From NCBI RefSeq assembly GCF_011043525.1, contig NZ_JAAKGO010000007.1, positions 186,001 through 250,000 on the forward strand: a DNA stretch of 64,000 nucleotides, in the 5' to 3' direction. The stretch comes from Sphingobacterium sp. SGG-5. GTDB taxonomy: Bacteria > Bacteroidota > Bacteroidia > Sphingobacteriales > Sphingobacteriaceae. The notes under the pieces are model-generated. The model was not told where the DNA came from. It saw nothing but the letters and a program-made list of their open reading frames with translations, and made no database searches. Shown here one piece after another: positions 35,794 to 44,945 of this stretch (positions are counted from its first letter, which is position 1; every line of letters starts with the position of its first letter). Both the position numbers and the translations under genes were made by a program.

Positions 35794-37893
35794 TTACAAT
35801 GTCTCTTGCAGCCAAGCAAAAAACTCCCGGTGCCAGACTTGTGCATTGTGTCCCGTCAATACCCGATGGTTTTCATCTGGAAAATAGACGAGCCTACTTT
35901 TAATGCCCTTTAGTTGTGCAGCCTGAAAAGCCTCTAATCCTTGTTCTATAGGCACTCGATAATCTTTACCCCCCTGGAAAATAAGTATGGGCGTATCCCA
36001 CTTATTAATATATGTAATTGGATTAAACGTCGTATATGTCTTTTCATTGGCCTTATCCCAATACGGGCCGCCCAATTCATGGTCTGCAAAGAATAACTCC
36101 TCAGTCGTCCCATACCATGAAGTCATATCAAACAATCCACAATGCGAGATAAAAGTCTTAAATCTTCCTTCATGTACACCGGCTAACATAAACACCGAAT
36201 ACCCACCGTAGCTTCCTCCTACAGCACCTAATCTATCCTTGTCTACATACGGCTCTTTGGCGATATCGTCAATCGCCGACAGATAGTCCCGGATAGACTG
36301 TCCGCCCCAATCGCCCGATATTTCCTCATTCCACGCTACGCCCCAACCGGGCATTCCACGCCTATTCGGCGCGATCACGATATAGCCTTGAGAAGCGATA
36401 AGCTGTAAGTTCCAACGAAAAGAATAAGCTTGCGTGAGCACAGACTGTGGACCACCCTGACAATATAGCAAGGTTGGATATTTTTTACCGGGATCAAAAT
36501 CGGGCGGATACACAACCCAGGAAAACAGGTCTTTACCATCTGACGCTTTTGTTGTGCGTCCTTTCACCGGTGTTTCTTTAATCGACGCATTCATGACATC
36601 ATTGACGCCTGTAAGAGGCCGTAATGTCTTTGATTGGAACGAATAATGATAAATTTCGGCAGCTTGTGTCAACGTTGTAGAACTAACGATCAGCCCATCC
36701 TTCATCTCTCCAACAATTCCGGCAATATCAAATTGCCCTGCACTGACCTGTTGTATCCTCGGTAAAGACCGCATACGCATTGTCGACGGAATATCGACGA
36801 CAAATAGCTGCACAGTGCCCTGTGTTGGTGCTGTAAAGTAGATTTTCCGATTGTCTTTGCTCCAGAAGAAAGCATTGACTGCCCCATCCCAGTGCGCAGT
36901 AAGGTTCAATTTTTGATGCGTGCCAGCATCTCGTAAAACGATATCATTCTTGTCTGCCTCGTAACCATCGGTTTGCATGCTTAACCAGGCTAATCGCTGA
37001 CCATCGGGACTGAAACTTGGGTTGGTATCATAACCATTCATACCCGTCGTGAGATTTTGGGTAGTACCGGTCGTCAGGTCATATTGATAAATATCCGTAT
37101 TGGTGCTACGTGCATAAGTTTTTCCAAAGCTTTTCTTGCAAACATATAAGATAGACTTGCTGTCAGGAGCCCATACAAAGTCTTCCGACCCGCCAAAAGG
37201 CATTTGTGGAGAATAAAAAGGTTCTTTCCCCATGATATCTTTCACCTCGCTTATCTTACCATCGACATAACGAGCAACAAAGGGATGGTTAAAGCGTCCA
37301 TCATTAAATTTATCCCAATGACGGTAATCCAGGTCGTCATAAATGTACGCGTCGGATTTGGGTATATCTTTGTATTTATCTACGCTATGAAAATTCTTTA
37401 TTAACACAGCTTGGCTATACAGTATATATTGTCCATTCGGGGAAAATTTCACATTCTCCAAGCCGCCTTCGACATTGGTAAGCTGAACAGGGTCTCCGAC
37501 ATGTATATTTTTCTTCCACAACTGCCCACCCAGGAGATAAATGACATCACCGTTATTGTCTATCCGCACCACAGACTCCGCTCCTTTGGTTGTTGTCAAT
37601 TGGACAGGATTTCCCGTTGGAAGGGGCAAAGCATATAGATTTTTTTCGGATGTATTGTCTTCAAAGGAATAGCGGGAGACACTGTACACCACAAAGGATC
37701 CGTCGGCAGCCATCCCTTCAGCGGACACACGTCCCAATTTCCATAAAGTTTCGGGCGATAAAGGTTGTGCCGAGAGACTCTGCTTTATTTTTTCTCTTAT
37801 TAAGGATTGCTCAATTATTCGTTCGGGCACACGTTGACCAAAAGAGAAAGGATTTATCATAAATATGAGGGCTAATAGGGATAATCTATGCAT
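35794..37893 (-). CDS. S9 family serine peptidase (dipeptidyl/acylaminoacyl type)
   Basis: A 699-residue exported peptidase (signal peptide to FSFGQ). The N-terminal ~400 residues form a WD/beta-propeller-like domain with TolB-like repeats (LENVKFSPNGQYILY, NPSFSPDGQRLAW). The C-terminal alpha/beta-hydrolase domain has the nucleophile motif GGSYGGYS, the aspartate in FQGGKDYRVPIEQG and the histidine in DENHRVL. Such enzymes trim short peptides in the periplasm, releasing dipeptides or acylated residues. It is separated from the sigma gene by 192 bp of AT-rich sequence without other genes. Confidence 0.94.
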   Translation of the reverse strand: MHRLSLLALIFMINPFSFGQRVPERIIEQSLIREKIKQSLSAQPLSPETLWKLGRVSAEGMAADGSFVVYSVSRYSFEDNTSEKNLYALPLPTGNPVQLTTTKGAESVVRIDNNGDVIYLLGGQLWKKNIHVGDPVQLTNVEGGLENVKFSPNGQYILYSQAVLIKNFHSVDKYKDIPKSDAYIYDDLDYRHWDKFNDGRFNHPFVARYVDGKISEVKDIMGKEPFYSPQMPFGGSEDFVWAPDSKSILYVCKKSFGKTYARSTNTDIYQYDLTTGTTQNLTTGMNGYDTNPSFSPDGQRLAWLSMQTDGYEADKNDIVLRDAGTHQKLNLTAHWDGAVNAFFWSKDNRKIYFTAPTQGTVQLFVVDIPSTMRMRSLPRIQQVSAGQFDIAGIVGEMKDGLIVSSTTLTQAAEIYHYSFQSKTLRPLTGVNDVMNASIKETPVKGRTTKASDGKDLFSWVVYPPDFDPGKKYPTLLYCQGGPQSVLTQAYSFRWNLQLIASQGYIVIAPNRRGMPGWGVAWNEEISGDWGGQSIRDYLSAIDDIAKEPYVDKDRLGAVGGSYGGYSVFMLAGVHEGRFKTFISHCGLFDMTSWYGTTEELFFADHELGGPYWDKANEKTYTTFNPITYINKWDTPILIFQGGKDYRVPIEQGLEAFQAAQLKGIKSRLVYFPDENHRVLTGHNAQVWHREFFAWLQETL

Positions 37894-37975
37894 AATCTAA
37901 TCTTTATACCTGTCGCAAGATAAGAAATATTGAGGTAATACAATATTGCAAAAACCGACGAAATCATTATCTCTA

Positions 37976-38131
37976 TATACCAACTTAAGTAACGCTTCGA
38001 AGCGGATTCGACGCTGGTTGGGTCACGTTCACCTTGAGTCAGATCGGATTCAACTCTAGTCAGATTGCTTTTGACTCAAGGTAGGTCACGTCTACCTTGA
38101 GTCAGATCGGATTCGACTTTAGTCAGATCGG
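37976..38131. repeat. 63-bp tandem repeat with 13-bp hairpin and a copied MCE-gene fragment
   Basis: Two copies of a GGTCACGT-ACCTTGAGTCAGATCGG unit start at 38021 and 38084 (period 63) and differ at a handful of positions; a shorter remnant (CGGATTCGAC) precedes them at 38002. A perfect 13-bp inverted repeat, TGACTCAAGGTAG at 38072-38084 and its complement at 38092-38104, has a 7-nt loop and no T-run. Positions 37976-37998 repeat exactly 23 nt of the MCE gene (23409-23431). The region lies downstream of the symporter gene and upstream of the S9 peptidase. Confidence 0.85.
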
Positions 38132-38134
38132 GAG

Positions 38135-39418
38135 TTATTCATTCAATGCCTTATCCAATTGCTCTTTATCCAGTTGCTTTTCCCATCTGGCGACAACTAT
38201 ACTAGCCACTCCGTTTCCAACCAGGTTTGTCAAGGCCCGGCATTCGGACATGAAACGATCTATTCCCAGAATTAAGGTCATACCTGCGACGGGAACTTCC
38301 GGCACAATAGCGAGTGTTGCAGCTAAGGTGATAAAACCCGCTCCAGACACTCCTGCTGCTCCTTTAGAACTTAGCATAGCCACAAGCAGAAGCAATATTT
38401 CATGCTCCCAACTTAAATCAATATTACAAGCCTGAGCGATAAATAACGAGGCCAAAGTCATATAAATATTTGTTCCGTCCAGATTAAATGAATATCCTGT
38501 CGGCACGACCAATCCCACAACCGATTTAGCACAGCCTGCTTTTTCCATCTTTTGCATTAATGTAGGAAGAGCCGCTTCTGATGAGCTTGTACCTAGGACC
38601 AACAACAATTCATCTTTAATATAACGCAAGAATTTAAAAATAGAAAACCCGTTATATCGCGCTACCGCGCCAAGCACAATTAATACAAACAAGAGTGAGG
38701 TGATATAGAATGTTCCGACCAACATCCCTAAATTGGCAACCGCATCTATCCCATATTGGCCAATCGTAAAACCCATTGCACCAAATGCCCCTATAGGTGC
38801 TGTTTTCATTAATATTTCAACGACTTTGAAGATAGGATGTGTCACAGCATGTAGGAAATCAATGACTACCTTGCTCTTGTCTGCTGTCAAGGCTAAACCT
38901 ATCCCAAACAATATGGCGGCAAAAAGGACTTGTAAGATATTCTCCCCGGTGAGGGGGCTCATCATTGTTTTAGGAATAATTTCAAATACAAAACCGACAA
39001 AAGATTGTTCATGCGCTTGCGTCACATACTTGGCGATCGCACTGGCATCCAATGTCTCCGGATCGATATTCATACCCGCCCCCGGCTTTATCACCTTACC
39101 GACAAGCAGCCCGATAACTAATGCCAAGGTAGAAAACGTAAGAAAATACATAAATGCCTTGCCCGCAACTCTCCCGACTTTTTTCATATCATTCATACCG
39201 GCGATTCCAGTAGTCACGGTCAGGAATATCACAGGCGCGATAATCATCTTGACTAACATGATAAAACCGTCTCCCAACGGTTTCATGCTCACGCCGATCT
39301 CCGGAAAGAAATGGCCTAACAAAATACCCGCTATAATGGCGACAATAACCTGAAAGTATAAAACTTGATAGATTTTCTTTTTTTTAACGAGGGGTGGTTT
39401 TAAATCGATTTGTACCAT
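38135..39418 (-). CDS. Dicarboxylate/amino acid:cation symporter (DAACS family)
   Basis: A 427-residue sodium/proton-coupled carrier for glutamate, aspartate or C4-dicarboxylates. Visible signatures are the serine-rich reentrant loop ([18 protein letters not shown]), the NLDGT motif in [15 protein letters not shown], and HP2 ([21 protein letters not shown]). Eight helices plus hairpins are evident. The AAGVSGAGF loop does not by itself decide amino acid against dicarboxylate. It is divergent from the NEW3 gene; the gap of 132 bp is AT-rich. Confidence 0.94.
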   Translation of the reverse strand: MVQIDLKPPLVKKKKIYQVLYFQVIVAIIAGILLGHFFPEIGVSMKPLGDGFIMLVKMIIAPVIFLTVTTGIAGMNDMKKVGRVAGKAFMYFLTFSTLALVIGLLVGKVIKPGAGMNIDPETLDASAIAKYVTQAHEQSFVGFVFEIIPKTMMSPLTGENILQVLFAAILFGIGLALTADKSKVVIDFLHAVTHPIFKVVEILMKTAPIGAFGAMGFTIGQYGIDAVANLGMLVGTFYITSLLFVLIVLGAVARYNGFSIFKFLRYIKDELLLVLGTSSSEAALPTLMQKMEKAGCAKSVVGLVVPTGYSFNLDGTNIYMTLASLFIAQACNIDLSWEHEILLLLVAMLSSKGAAGVSGAGFITLAATLAIVPEVPVAGMTLILGIDRFMSECRALTNLVGNGVASIVVARWEKQLDKEQLDKALNE

Positions 39419-39485
39419 TTGGTTTCTGTTACTATTATAAAAGGCCTAAAATTAGAAAATTATTTGTAAAAAAATGTTAAATATA

Positions 39486-39516
39486 TTGACACCGTTTTTT
39501 TTGATTTTTAACTTCG
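39486..39516 (+). promoter_or_regulatory. Possible promoter of the NEW3-ABC operon
   Basis: TTGACA at 39486-39491 is followed after 17 bp by TAACTTCG at 39509-39516, one mismatch from TAnnTTTG. It lies 34 bp before the first gene's ATG. Confidence 0.45.
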
Positions 39517-39550
39517 ATCATCTTTTAATTTCTTATTAAAATCATTTTTT

Positions 39551-40690
39551 ATGTCAACCAACGTAAACAAGCTAAAATTAGTTTTATGGAGTGTTCTATT
39601 GATGGCTTTTGTTCGGGTAGATGCTCAAAGTGTGCAATTATACACTACTTATCCAAAGATTACGGTTTCTCCGGGAGAAGTCGTCGAGTATAATATAGAG
39701 TTGATTAATAATAGCAGCGCAATCAAGACGAGCGAAATTGCCGTAGAGGCTCTGCCTAAAGAATGGCATTACGAGCTCAAATCAGGCAACTACACCGTAG
39801 ATCGGGTATCCGTGTTGCCAAAAGACCGAAAGACCTTGAACTTACGTGTGTTTATGTCGGGCAAGCAATCGAAAGGTTCGCACACATTTTATGTTTCAGC
39901 CAAAGGTCAGTATAGATTACCGCTAACTGTTAACATCGATAAAGACGGTATATCGATAGGTGAACTATCTTCAAAGCAAACTAATATGGAAGGGGCAGCC
40001 AATTCGACTTTTACCTACAACGCGACTTTGTTTAACCGTTCGTCTGAAAGCCAGGTATATGCGCTCTCGGCGAATACCGAAGAAGGATGGGGTGTGGTTT
40101 TTAAATCCGCTGGAAAACAAGTCAGTTCCGTCAATGTCGATCCCAATCAACGTCAGGATATTTTGGTTGAAATCAATGCTCCTGAAGGTACAAAAAAAGG
40201 ATCTTATAAAATACCTGTTCGTGCTACGAGTAGCACAGGACAGTCTGAAATTGTTTTTGATATCGTTGTAACAGGTTCTTACAAGCTCGAACTCACAACA
40301 TCTTCAGGACGATTGAATTTTGATGCCAATGCCGGTTCGACACATAAACAGCAGCTCATCGTCAAAAACACAGGCAGCTCAGACATCAACCAGATCAACT
40401 TCTCTTCGGAAGCGCCAAGTCATTGGGAAGTCGTATTTGAACCCGCGCGGATAAATACAATCAAAGCCGGAGAAACGGCCAATATTAACGCAACGGTAAA
40501 ACCACCTAAAAATGTGATGGCTGGTGATTATATGGTAACCTTTTCTGCCAAATCCAGTGACGCAAGTGCAAAAAGCCAATTCCGCGTAACGGTAGAAACC
40601 TCCTTATTAAGTGGCTGGATCGGGCTATTATTCATTATAATCGCCCTCGGAAGTGTTTATCTTTTAATTCGTAAATATGGAAGGAGATAA
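39551..40690 (+). CDS. NEW3-domain exported protein, membrane-anchored partner of an ABC exporter
   Basis: A 379-residue protein with an N-terminal signal/anchor (LVLWSVLLMAFVRVDAQ) and a C-terminal transmembrane helix (LLSGWIGLLFIIIALGSVYLLIRKYGRR in part). Between them are three Ig-like NEW3/alpha-galactosidase-associated beta-sandwiches (YTTYPKITVSPGEVVEYNIEL, VNVDPNQRQDILVEINAPEGTKKGSYKIPV, NTIKAGETANINATVKPP). It is followed after 2 bp by the ATPase gene. NEW3-ATPase-permease cassettes recur in Bacteroidota; the substrate is unknown, and the role as periplasmic accessory is inference. Confidence 0.85.
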   Translation: MSTNVNKLKLVLWSVLLMAFVRVDAQSVQLYTTYPKITVSPGEVVEYNIELINNSSAIKTSEIAVEALPKEWHYELKSGNYTVDRVSVLPKDRKTLNLRVFMSGKQSKGSHTFYVSAKGQYRLPLTVNIDKDGISIGELSSKQTNMEGAANSTFTYNATLFNRSSESQVYALSANTEEGWGVVFKSAGKQVSSVNVDPNQRQDILVEINAPEGTKKGSYKIPVRATSSTGQSEIVFDIVVTGSYKLELTTSSGRLNFDANAGSTHKQQLIVKNTGSSDINQINFSSEAPSHWEVVFEPARINTIKAGETANINATVKPPKNVMAGDYMVTFSAKSSDASAKSQFRVTVETSLLSGWIGLLFIIIALGSVYLLIRKYGRR

Positions 40691-40692
40691 TC

Positions 40693-41637
40693 GTGGCTAC
40701 CCCTATTATAGATATAAAAGGCCTGCATAAACAGTATGGCACATATAAAGCTGTTGACAACCTGGATCTTCAGGTTCAACAGGGTGAAATATTTGGGTTA
40801 CTAGGACCGAACGGTGCGGGAAAGTCGACGACGATACTGATGATGATGGGTTTGAGTGAGGCCTCCGCCGGCCATATTTCTATCGCTGGCATAGACCCAC
40901 AACGTAACCCTATAGATGTAAAAAAAGTCATCGGCTACCTCCCGGACAATATAGGCTTCTACGAACAGCGATCTGGCCTAGAAAATCTCGAATTGATCGG
41001 ACGGCTTAATGGGCTGTCAACCAAGGAGACCCGGCAGAGAGCACATCTCCTATTTGAAAAAGTAGGTTTACAAAATGTGATGAATAAAAAGGTAGGGGCG
41101 TATTCGAGAGGAATGAAACAACGTCTTGGACTGGCAGAAACACTGATTAAAAAACCCAAGATTTTAATCTTGGATGAACCTACTTTAGGATTAGATCCTA
41201 ACGGGGTAAAAGAATTTTTACAACTCATCCAGGAATTGAACCGCCAGGATCAACTCACCGTGCTCCTGGCATCACATCATCTCCATCAAGTTGAGGAAGT
41301 CTGTAACCGGGTAGGACTCTTTGTCAAAGGTAAACTTGTTGCCCAGGGCACTATCCAACAACTCGCTGATCAGCTATTTGCCCAAATGAATCCTACGGTA
41401 ACCATCGAAACGAACCTGACTGATGTGCCACAGCTCGAAAACATATTACGCAGCCAAGAAAATGTCATTGCAGTGGATTTTAACGATAATCGGTTTATTA
41501 TACAACATACTTATCCGAACACACTGCCTATCGTAGAAATATTTGTTAAGGCACACGTGCCTATCCATTCCTTATTTGAACGGACGTACGGATTAGATGA
41601 CATATATTCATTCTATTTTAAAGACAGTAACATATGA
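40693..41637 (+). CDS. ABC transporter ATP-binding protein
   Basis: A 314-residue ABC-2-type exporter ATPase. Motifs are Walker A GPNGAGKST, signature YSRGMKQRLGL, Walker B ILILDEPTLGLDP and the switch histidine in LLASHH. The start is a GTG at 40693, set by an unusually good ribosome-binding site for this phylum, AAGGAG at 40681-40686, that lies inside the end of the NEW3 gene. Its stop overlaps the permease start (ATGA at 41634-41637), so the two are translationally coupled. Confidence 0.96.
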   Translation: MATPIIDIKGLHKQYGTYKAVDNLDLQVQQGEIFGLLGPNGAGKSTTILMMMGLSEASAGHISIAGIDPQRNPIDVKKVIGYLPDNIGFYEQRSGLENLELIGRLNGLSTKETRQRAHLLFEKVGLQNVMNKKVGAYSRGMKQRLGLAETLIKKPKILILDEPTLGLDPNGVKEFLQLIQELNRQDQLTVLLASHHLHQVEEVCNRVGLFVKGKLVAQGTIQQLADQLFAQMNPTVTIETNLTDVPQLENILRSQENVIAVDFNDNRFIIQHTYPNTLPIVEIFVKAHVPIHSLFERTYGLDDIYSFYFKDSNI

Positions 41638-42617
41638 AACTGAAACAATTCTTTAATATAAACACGGATAGCATGAAGTCCATGGGGGTTTTGATCGACA
41701 AGGAAGTTTCAGACTATATCCGCAGCAAGAAATTTATCGTTTTGCTACTTATTGTTTTGTGCACCAGCGTTGCATCGTTATATAGTGCGTTAACTACCTT
41801 GCGCCATAACCCGCCTTCACCGGACAGCGCACAGGCTTCGTTTTTCTTTTTGCAGGTATTTACACATTCCGATGGCACCTTACCTCCATTTCATGTCTTT
41901 ATCAGCTTCTTAGGCCCCTTACTTGGGATATGCCTCGGATTCGATGCCATAAACGCGGAATATACAAACCGATCGTTGACCCGTATACTTGCTCAACCTA
42001 TTGCCCGTGATGGCTTGTTAAATGCGAAGTTCATTGGCGCATTGATTATTTTGGTATTTATTTTTGCTAGCCTTATCTGTATGACGGTCGGATTGGCTGT
42101 ATTTTGGACGGGATTGACTCCTTCTTTTCATGAATGTTTGCGGCTTGGATTATTTTTATTCGTGACCGTAGCCTATGTCGGCTTCTGGCTTAACCTTGCT
42201 CTTCTATTTTCTGTACTATGGAAACACCCGGCTACATCGGCATTAGTAAGTATTGCAGTCTGGCTGTTTTTTATGGTTTTTTACCCGATGATTATCGGTG
42301 TAATTGCAAAAGGCATGGCACCCGGCATGTACGCATCGAATCAGGAAATACAAAGTTTTCAAAATTTTATCTTATCTATTATGCGTCTGGCCCCAAATCA
42401 GCTGTATGAAGATGGGACTCTTGTCTTACTCATGCCAAAGGTGCGGAGTTTAAGTCCATTATCGATGGAACAAATGCAAGGTGCTATACCCACAGCGTTA
42501 CCAGTATGGGAAAGCGTAAAGGTCGTATGGACACAAGTCACTGCGTTAATAGCCAGTACGGTGATATGCTTCGCCTGTTCTTACTTTGTCTTCATGCGAC
42601 GGGAAATACGAGCCTAA
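41634..42617 (+). CDS. ABC-2-type transporter permease
   Basis: A 327-residue membrane protein with six hydrophobic segments and an N-terminal cytoplasmic elbow (LIDKEVSDYIRSKKFIVLLLIVLC). The ABC-2 pattern is clear in NAEYTNRSLTRILAQPIARDGLLNAKFIGALIIL. A sizeable periplasmic loop between helices 5 and 6 (about 220-295) holds an LRLAPNQLYEDG-like segment. It overlaps the ATPase gene by 4 bp and completes the NEW3-ATPase-permease exporter. Confidence 0.92.
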   Translation: MKLKQFFNINTDSMKSMGVLIDKEVSDYIRSKKFIVLLLIVLCTSVASLYSALTTLRHNPPSPDSAQASFFFLQVFTHSDGTLPPFHVFISFLGPLLGICLGFDAINAEYTNRSLTRILAQPIARDGLLNAKFIGALIILVFIFASLICMTVGLAVFWTGLTPSFHECLRLGLFLFVTVAYVGFWLNLALLFSVLWKHPATSALVSIAVWLFFMVFYPMIIGVIAKGMAPGMYASNQEIQSFQNFILSIMRLAPNQLYEDGTLVLLMPKVRSLSPLSMEQMQGAIPTALPVWESVKVVWTQVTALIASTVICFACSYFVFMRREIRA

Positions 42618-42676
42618 GAATGCAAACAATTCCGCGGTAGGACTGTTCTTAGCTATACATCAATACGATTAAAGCT

Positions 42677-42970
42677 ATGGATAAATTAAAAAAATTCGAT
42701 TTAATGACAAAGATTGCCCGTGAGCTGGAAGACGTACGGAATAGTTTCCAAGCTGTGTTGGAGAAAATCGGAAAAATTGAAGTAGATAATATCGAGTTGG
42801 GTGACAAAACTATTGAAAGCAAACTACCCGATATTTACCAGGAAACAGCAACCCAAGTAGATACTATTAAAGACATTCTTGATGCTTTTTTAGAAAAAAC
42901 GGAAGACTTTGGAGACAAGAATAATGTAGATAAACTTCGTGAGCAACAAGAAATTAACAATTTAAAATAA
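42677..42970 (+). CDS. Small helical protein of unknown function
   Basis: A 97-residue, highly charged, helical protein (ELEDVRNSFQAVLEKIGKIE, then DTIKDILDAFLEKTEDFGDK), likely to form a coiled coil. No signal peptide or membrane segment. It starts at an ATG 60 bp after the permease stop and ends before a convergent hairpin, so it is probably the last gene of the exporter operon. I do not recognise a family. Confidence 0.6.
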   Translation: MDKLKKFDLMTKIARELEDVRNSFQAVLEKIGKIEVDNIELGDKTIESKLPDIYQETATQVDTIKDILDAFLEKTEDFGDKNNVDKLREQQEINNLK

Positions 42971-42986
42971 ATTGTCCCTAAGTAAA

Positions 42987-43032
42987 AGACTGTCTCCTAC
43001 GGTTGCCTTTGATAACCAGTAGAAGACAGTCT
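42987..43032. terminator. Hairpin between convergent genes
   Basis: AGACTGTCTCCTAC at 42987-43000 pairs with GTAGAAGACAGTCT at 43019-43032 (one mismatch); an inner GGTT/AACC extends the stem. The plus side is followed by CCTTAAC and the minus side by CTTTTAC, so U-tracts are weak. It probably ends transcription of the exporter operon and of creD. Confidence 0.55.
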
Positions 43033-43124
43033 CCTTAACTCAAAGCCTTATTTCTTTCTCCACATCATATATAATGCTGTCAGATACATCGTGACAAAGC
43101 TCCTACTATGGCGTGGATTGACCA

Positions 43125-44570
43125 TTATCTTCTATCAAATTGATTCCAATTGATTTTGGTAGACAGTCTCATCATCACGGCTAGAATAATAAATATACCG
43201 ATTGTGCCAACCAATAAAGAAAAGTCCTGAAGTTGCATAAGTACGAATATAAAGCCATAAAAAAGCGTTAAGATTCCACTGAAAAGCAGACATATTTTTT
43301 TGTCTTTAGTAATCCAATAAATAAATGCAGATATCAAGGCGGTCGTAGCTACGAACGAAATCAAGTAGCTAGTATTGAAAACCACATGTTCACCAAAAGC
43401 CAGAAGTAGAGAATAAAATAACACCATAGCACAGCCGATCAATATGTACTGAATGATATGGATATGTCGCTTTTTAATAATTTCTGTGAAAAATAACGAT
43501 GAAAATGTAAGCAAAATGACCAATAATCCATACTTTGCAACACGGGTAGTTTGCTGGTAATTATTGATAGCTTCCAAAAAATTCACTTGTACCATATCTT
43601 TTTCGGTTGCACGAACTTGGTTGTCGGTCGAAGGAACCACTGTATCTTCTACAATTTCATAATTGTTCACAATCTGGTATAATGCCCCTTTGTGATTAGC
43701 CCATTGATGAGGGAACTTACGGTCAAAACTTGGAATGTTCCATTCTGCTCTAAATTCATTCAAGTTTACATCCCTATTCTCCGGCAAATAAGATCCGTTG
43801 AAACTAGGATTACTCCACTTCCCTTCCACTAAGATCTGATTTTGGTCGGCTAAAGGAAATACATTCAAAGATTTTGACCCGCGCAATTCATAATGTATAT
43901 CAAACTTATTTACAGTAGACTGTGACGACAGATCCAGCGAGACTGACATCGTACGCTCAAACAGGTTAATAAGCGTGGTATTACCCTCAAAAGCTACGTT
44001 ATGCAAACCAATTTGCATCGTCGGATTAGCCTTTAGCCCCTTCGTATCACTCATCCCAATAAAAATCTTTGCATCAGTCCATTTTACTTTTGCAGGGTCC
44101 ACGCCTAATTTCTTGAGATCAAGTTCATCAAATTCGCCAGATAAGTACAAATCTGAATTATACACCACACTTCGGTAGATTCCCCTACTCAGGTATTCTG
44201 GCTCGACCTGAGCATACACCTTCATAGACTTCGGCACAATGAAAATGTAATCTTCATCTGTCAAAGTCTCTTTCATTATCCGTCCTTTTTCATCAGAAAT
44301 ATTAGAAGTATGTGGAAAATTATACGGTATTCCTATAACGGGTCCTGAAATAACTTGCGGTCCTCCCCATTTACCTGCAATTTCTACCTTCACACTTTCA
44401 TCTCTTAATTTTCGCTCACTAATCAAATCCTTAACCCAGCTCATCGGAATAAGCAAGAGGAGTAATAGAATCAAAATAATCAATAGTTTTGCAATAATGG
44501 AATTGCTGATTTTTTCGAACGTAGAGACCTGCTGAGGTAGCTCTGATTCATTTTGATGTTGTGTTTTCAT
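43125..44570 (-). CDS. creD: CreD-like inner membrane protein
   Basis: A 481-residue CreD/CET-family membrane protein. It has one N-terminal helix (IAKLLIILILLLLLLIPMSW), the family motif SWVKDLISERKLRDESVKVEIAGKWGGPQ, a large beta-rich periplasmic domain (about 55-310) and five C-terminal helices. CreD proteins are induced by envelope or beta-lactam stress in other bacteria; the biochemical role is unknown. The frame opens further upstream, but the ATG at 44570 (MKTQHQNESEL) is the sensible start. No CreBC two-component genes are adjacent. Confidence 0.92.
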   Translation of the reverse strand: MKTQHQNESELPQQVSTFEKISNSIIAKLLIILILLLLLLIPMSWVKDLISERKLRDESVKVEIAGKWGGPQVISGPVIGIPYNFPHTSNISDEKGRIMKETLTDEDYIFIVPKSMKVYAQVEPEYLSRGIYRSVVYNSDLYLSGEFDELDLKKLGVDPAKVKWTDAKIFIGMSDTKGLKANPTMQIGLHNVAFEGNTTLINLFERTMSVSLDLSSQSTVNKFDIHYELRGSKSLNVFPLADQNQILVEGKWSNPSFNGSYLPENRDVNLNEFRAEWNIPSFDRKFPHQWANHKGALYQIVNNYEIVEDTVVPSTDNQVRATEKDMVQVNFLEAINNYQQTTRVAKYGLLVILLTFSSLFFTEIIKKRHIHIIQYILIGCAMVLFYSLLLAFGEHVVFNTSYLISFVATTALISAFIYWITKDKKICLLFSGILTLFYGFIFVLMQLQDFSLLVGTIGIFIILAVMMRLSTKINWNQFDRR

Positions 44571-44737
44571 TGTTATTAAATTTAAAAATACGCCAGCACA
44601 ATCTCTAAAGGACATAGCCCCAGTCCCTCTTTGAAAGTAAATATACTTTTTTCTTTTTCTTCAACATAAAAAAGATACTGATGCTGAAACCGTTACCTTA
44701 ATGTTAGCAACATCTATCTTTATTTTCTAAAAAAAAC

Positions 44738-44769
44738 TTGACATATATCATTCCAGTTCCTTATCTTTG
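44738..44769 (+). promoter_or_regulatory. Promoter of tRNA-Leu
   Basis: TTGACA at 44738-44743 and TATCTTTG at 44762-44769 match the Bacteroidota -33 and -7 elements with an 18-bp spacer. The tRNA begins 22 bp downstream. Confidence 0.8.
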
Positions 44770-44791
44770 TGACACTATAAAAATCCTAACT

Positions 44792-44873
44792 GCGGAAGTG
44801 GCGTAATTGGTAGCCGCACCAGACTTAGGATCTGGCGCCGCAAGGCGTGGGGGTTCGAGTCCCTTCTTCCGCA
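44792..44873 (+). tRNA. tRNA-Leu (anticodon UAG)
   Basis: The acceptor arms GCGGAAG and CTTCCGC pair. The anticodon stem is CCAGA/TCTGG with loop CTTAGGA, giving anticodon TAG and reading CUN leucine codons. A long variable arm (CGCCGCAAGGCG) is typical of class II leucine tRNAs, and the T-arm loop TTCGAGT is normal. CCA is not encoded. Confidence 0.96.
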
Positions 44874-44879
44874 CTTGAT

Positions 44880-44915
44880 ATCCTCCCGACCAAAATATAT
44901 CGGGAGGATTTTTAT
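44880..44915 (+). terminator. Intrinsic terminator after tRNA-Leu
   Basis: ATCCTCCCGA at 44880-44889 and TCGGGAGGAT at 44900-44909 form a 10-bp stem followed by TTTTATTT. The trigger factor start lies 36 bp beyond the stem, so the gene may rely on read-through or its own promoter. Confidence 0.85.
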
Positions 44916-44945
44916 TTATAATGCGAAAATAACGCGAAGAAAAGT

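Noticed and set aside
38072-38104. Intrinsic terminator for the DAACS symporter
   Set aside because: The 13-bp stem is perfect, but no T-run follows on either strand, so it is recorded only as part of the repeat.
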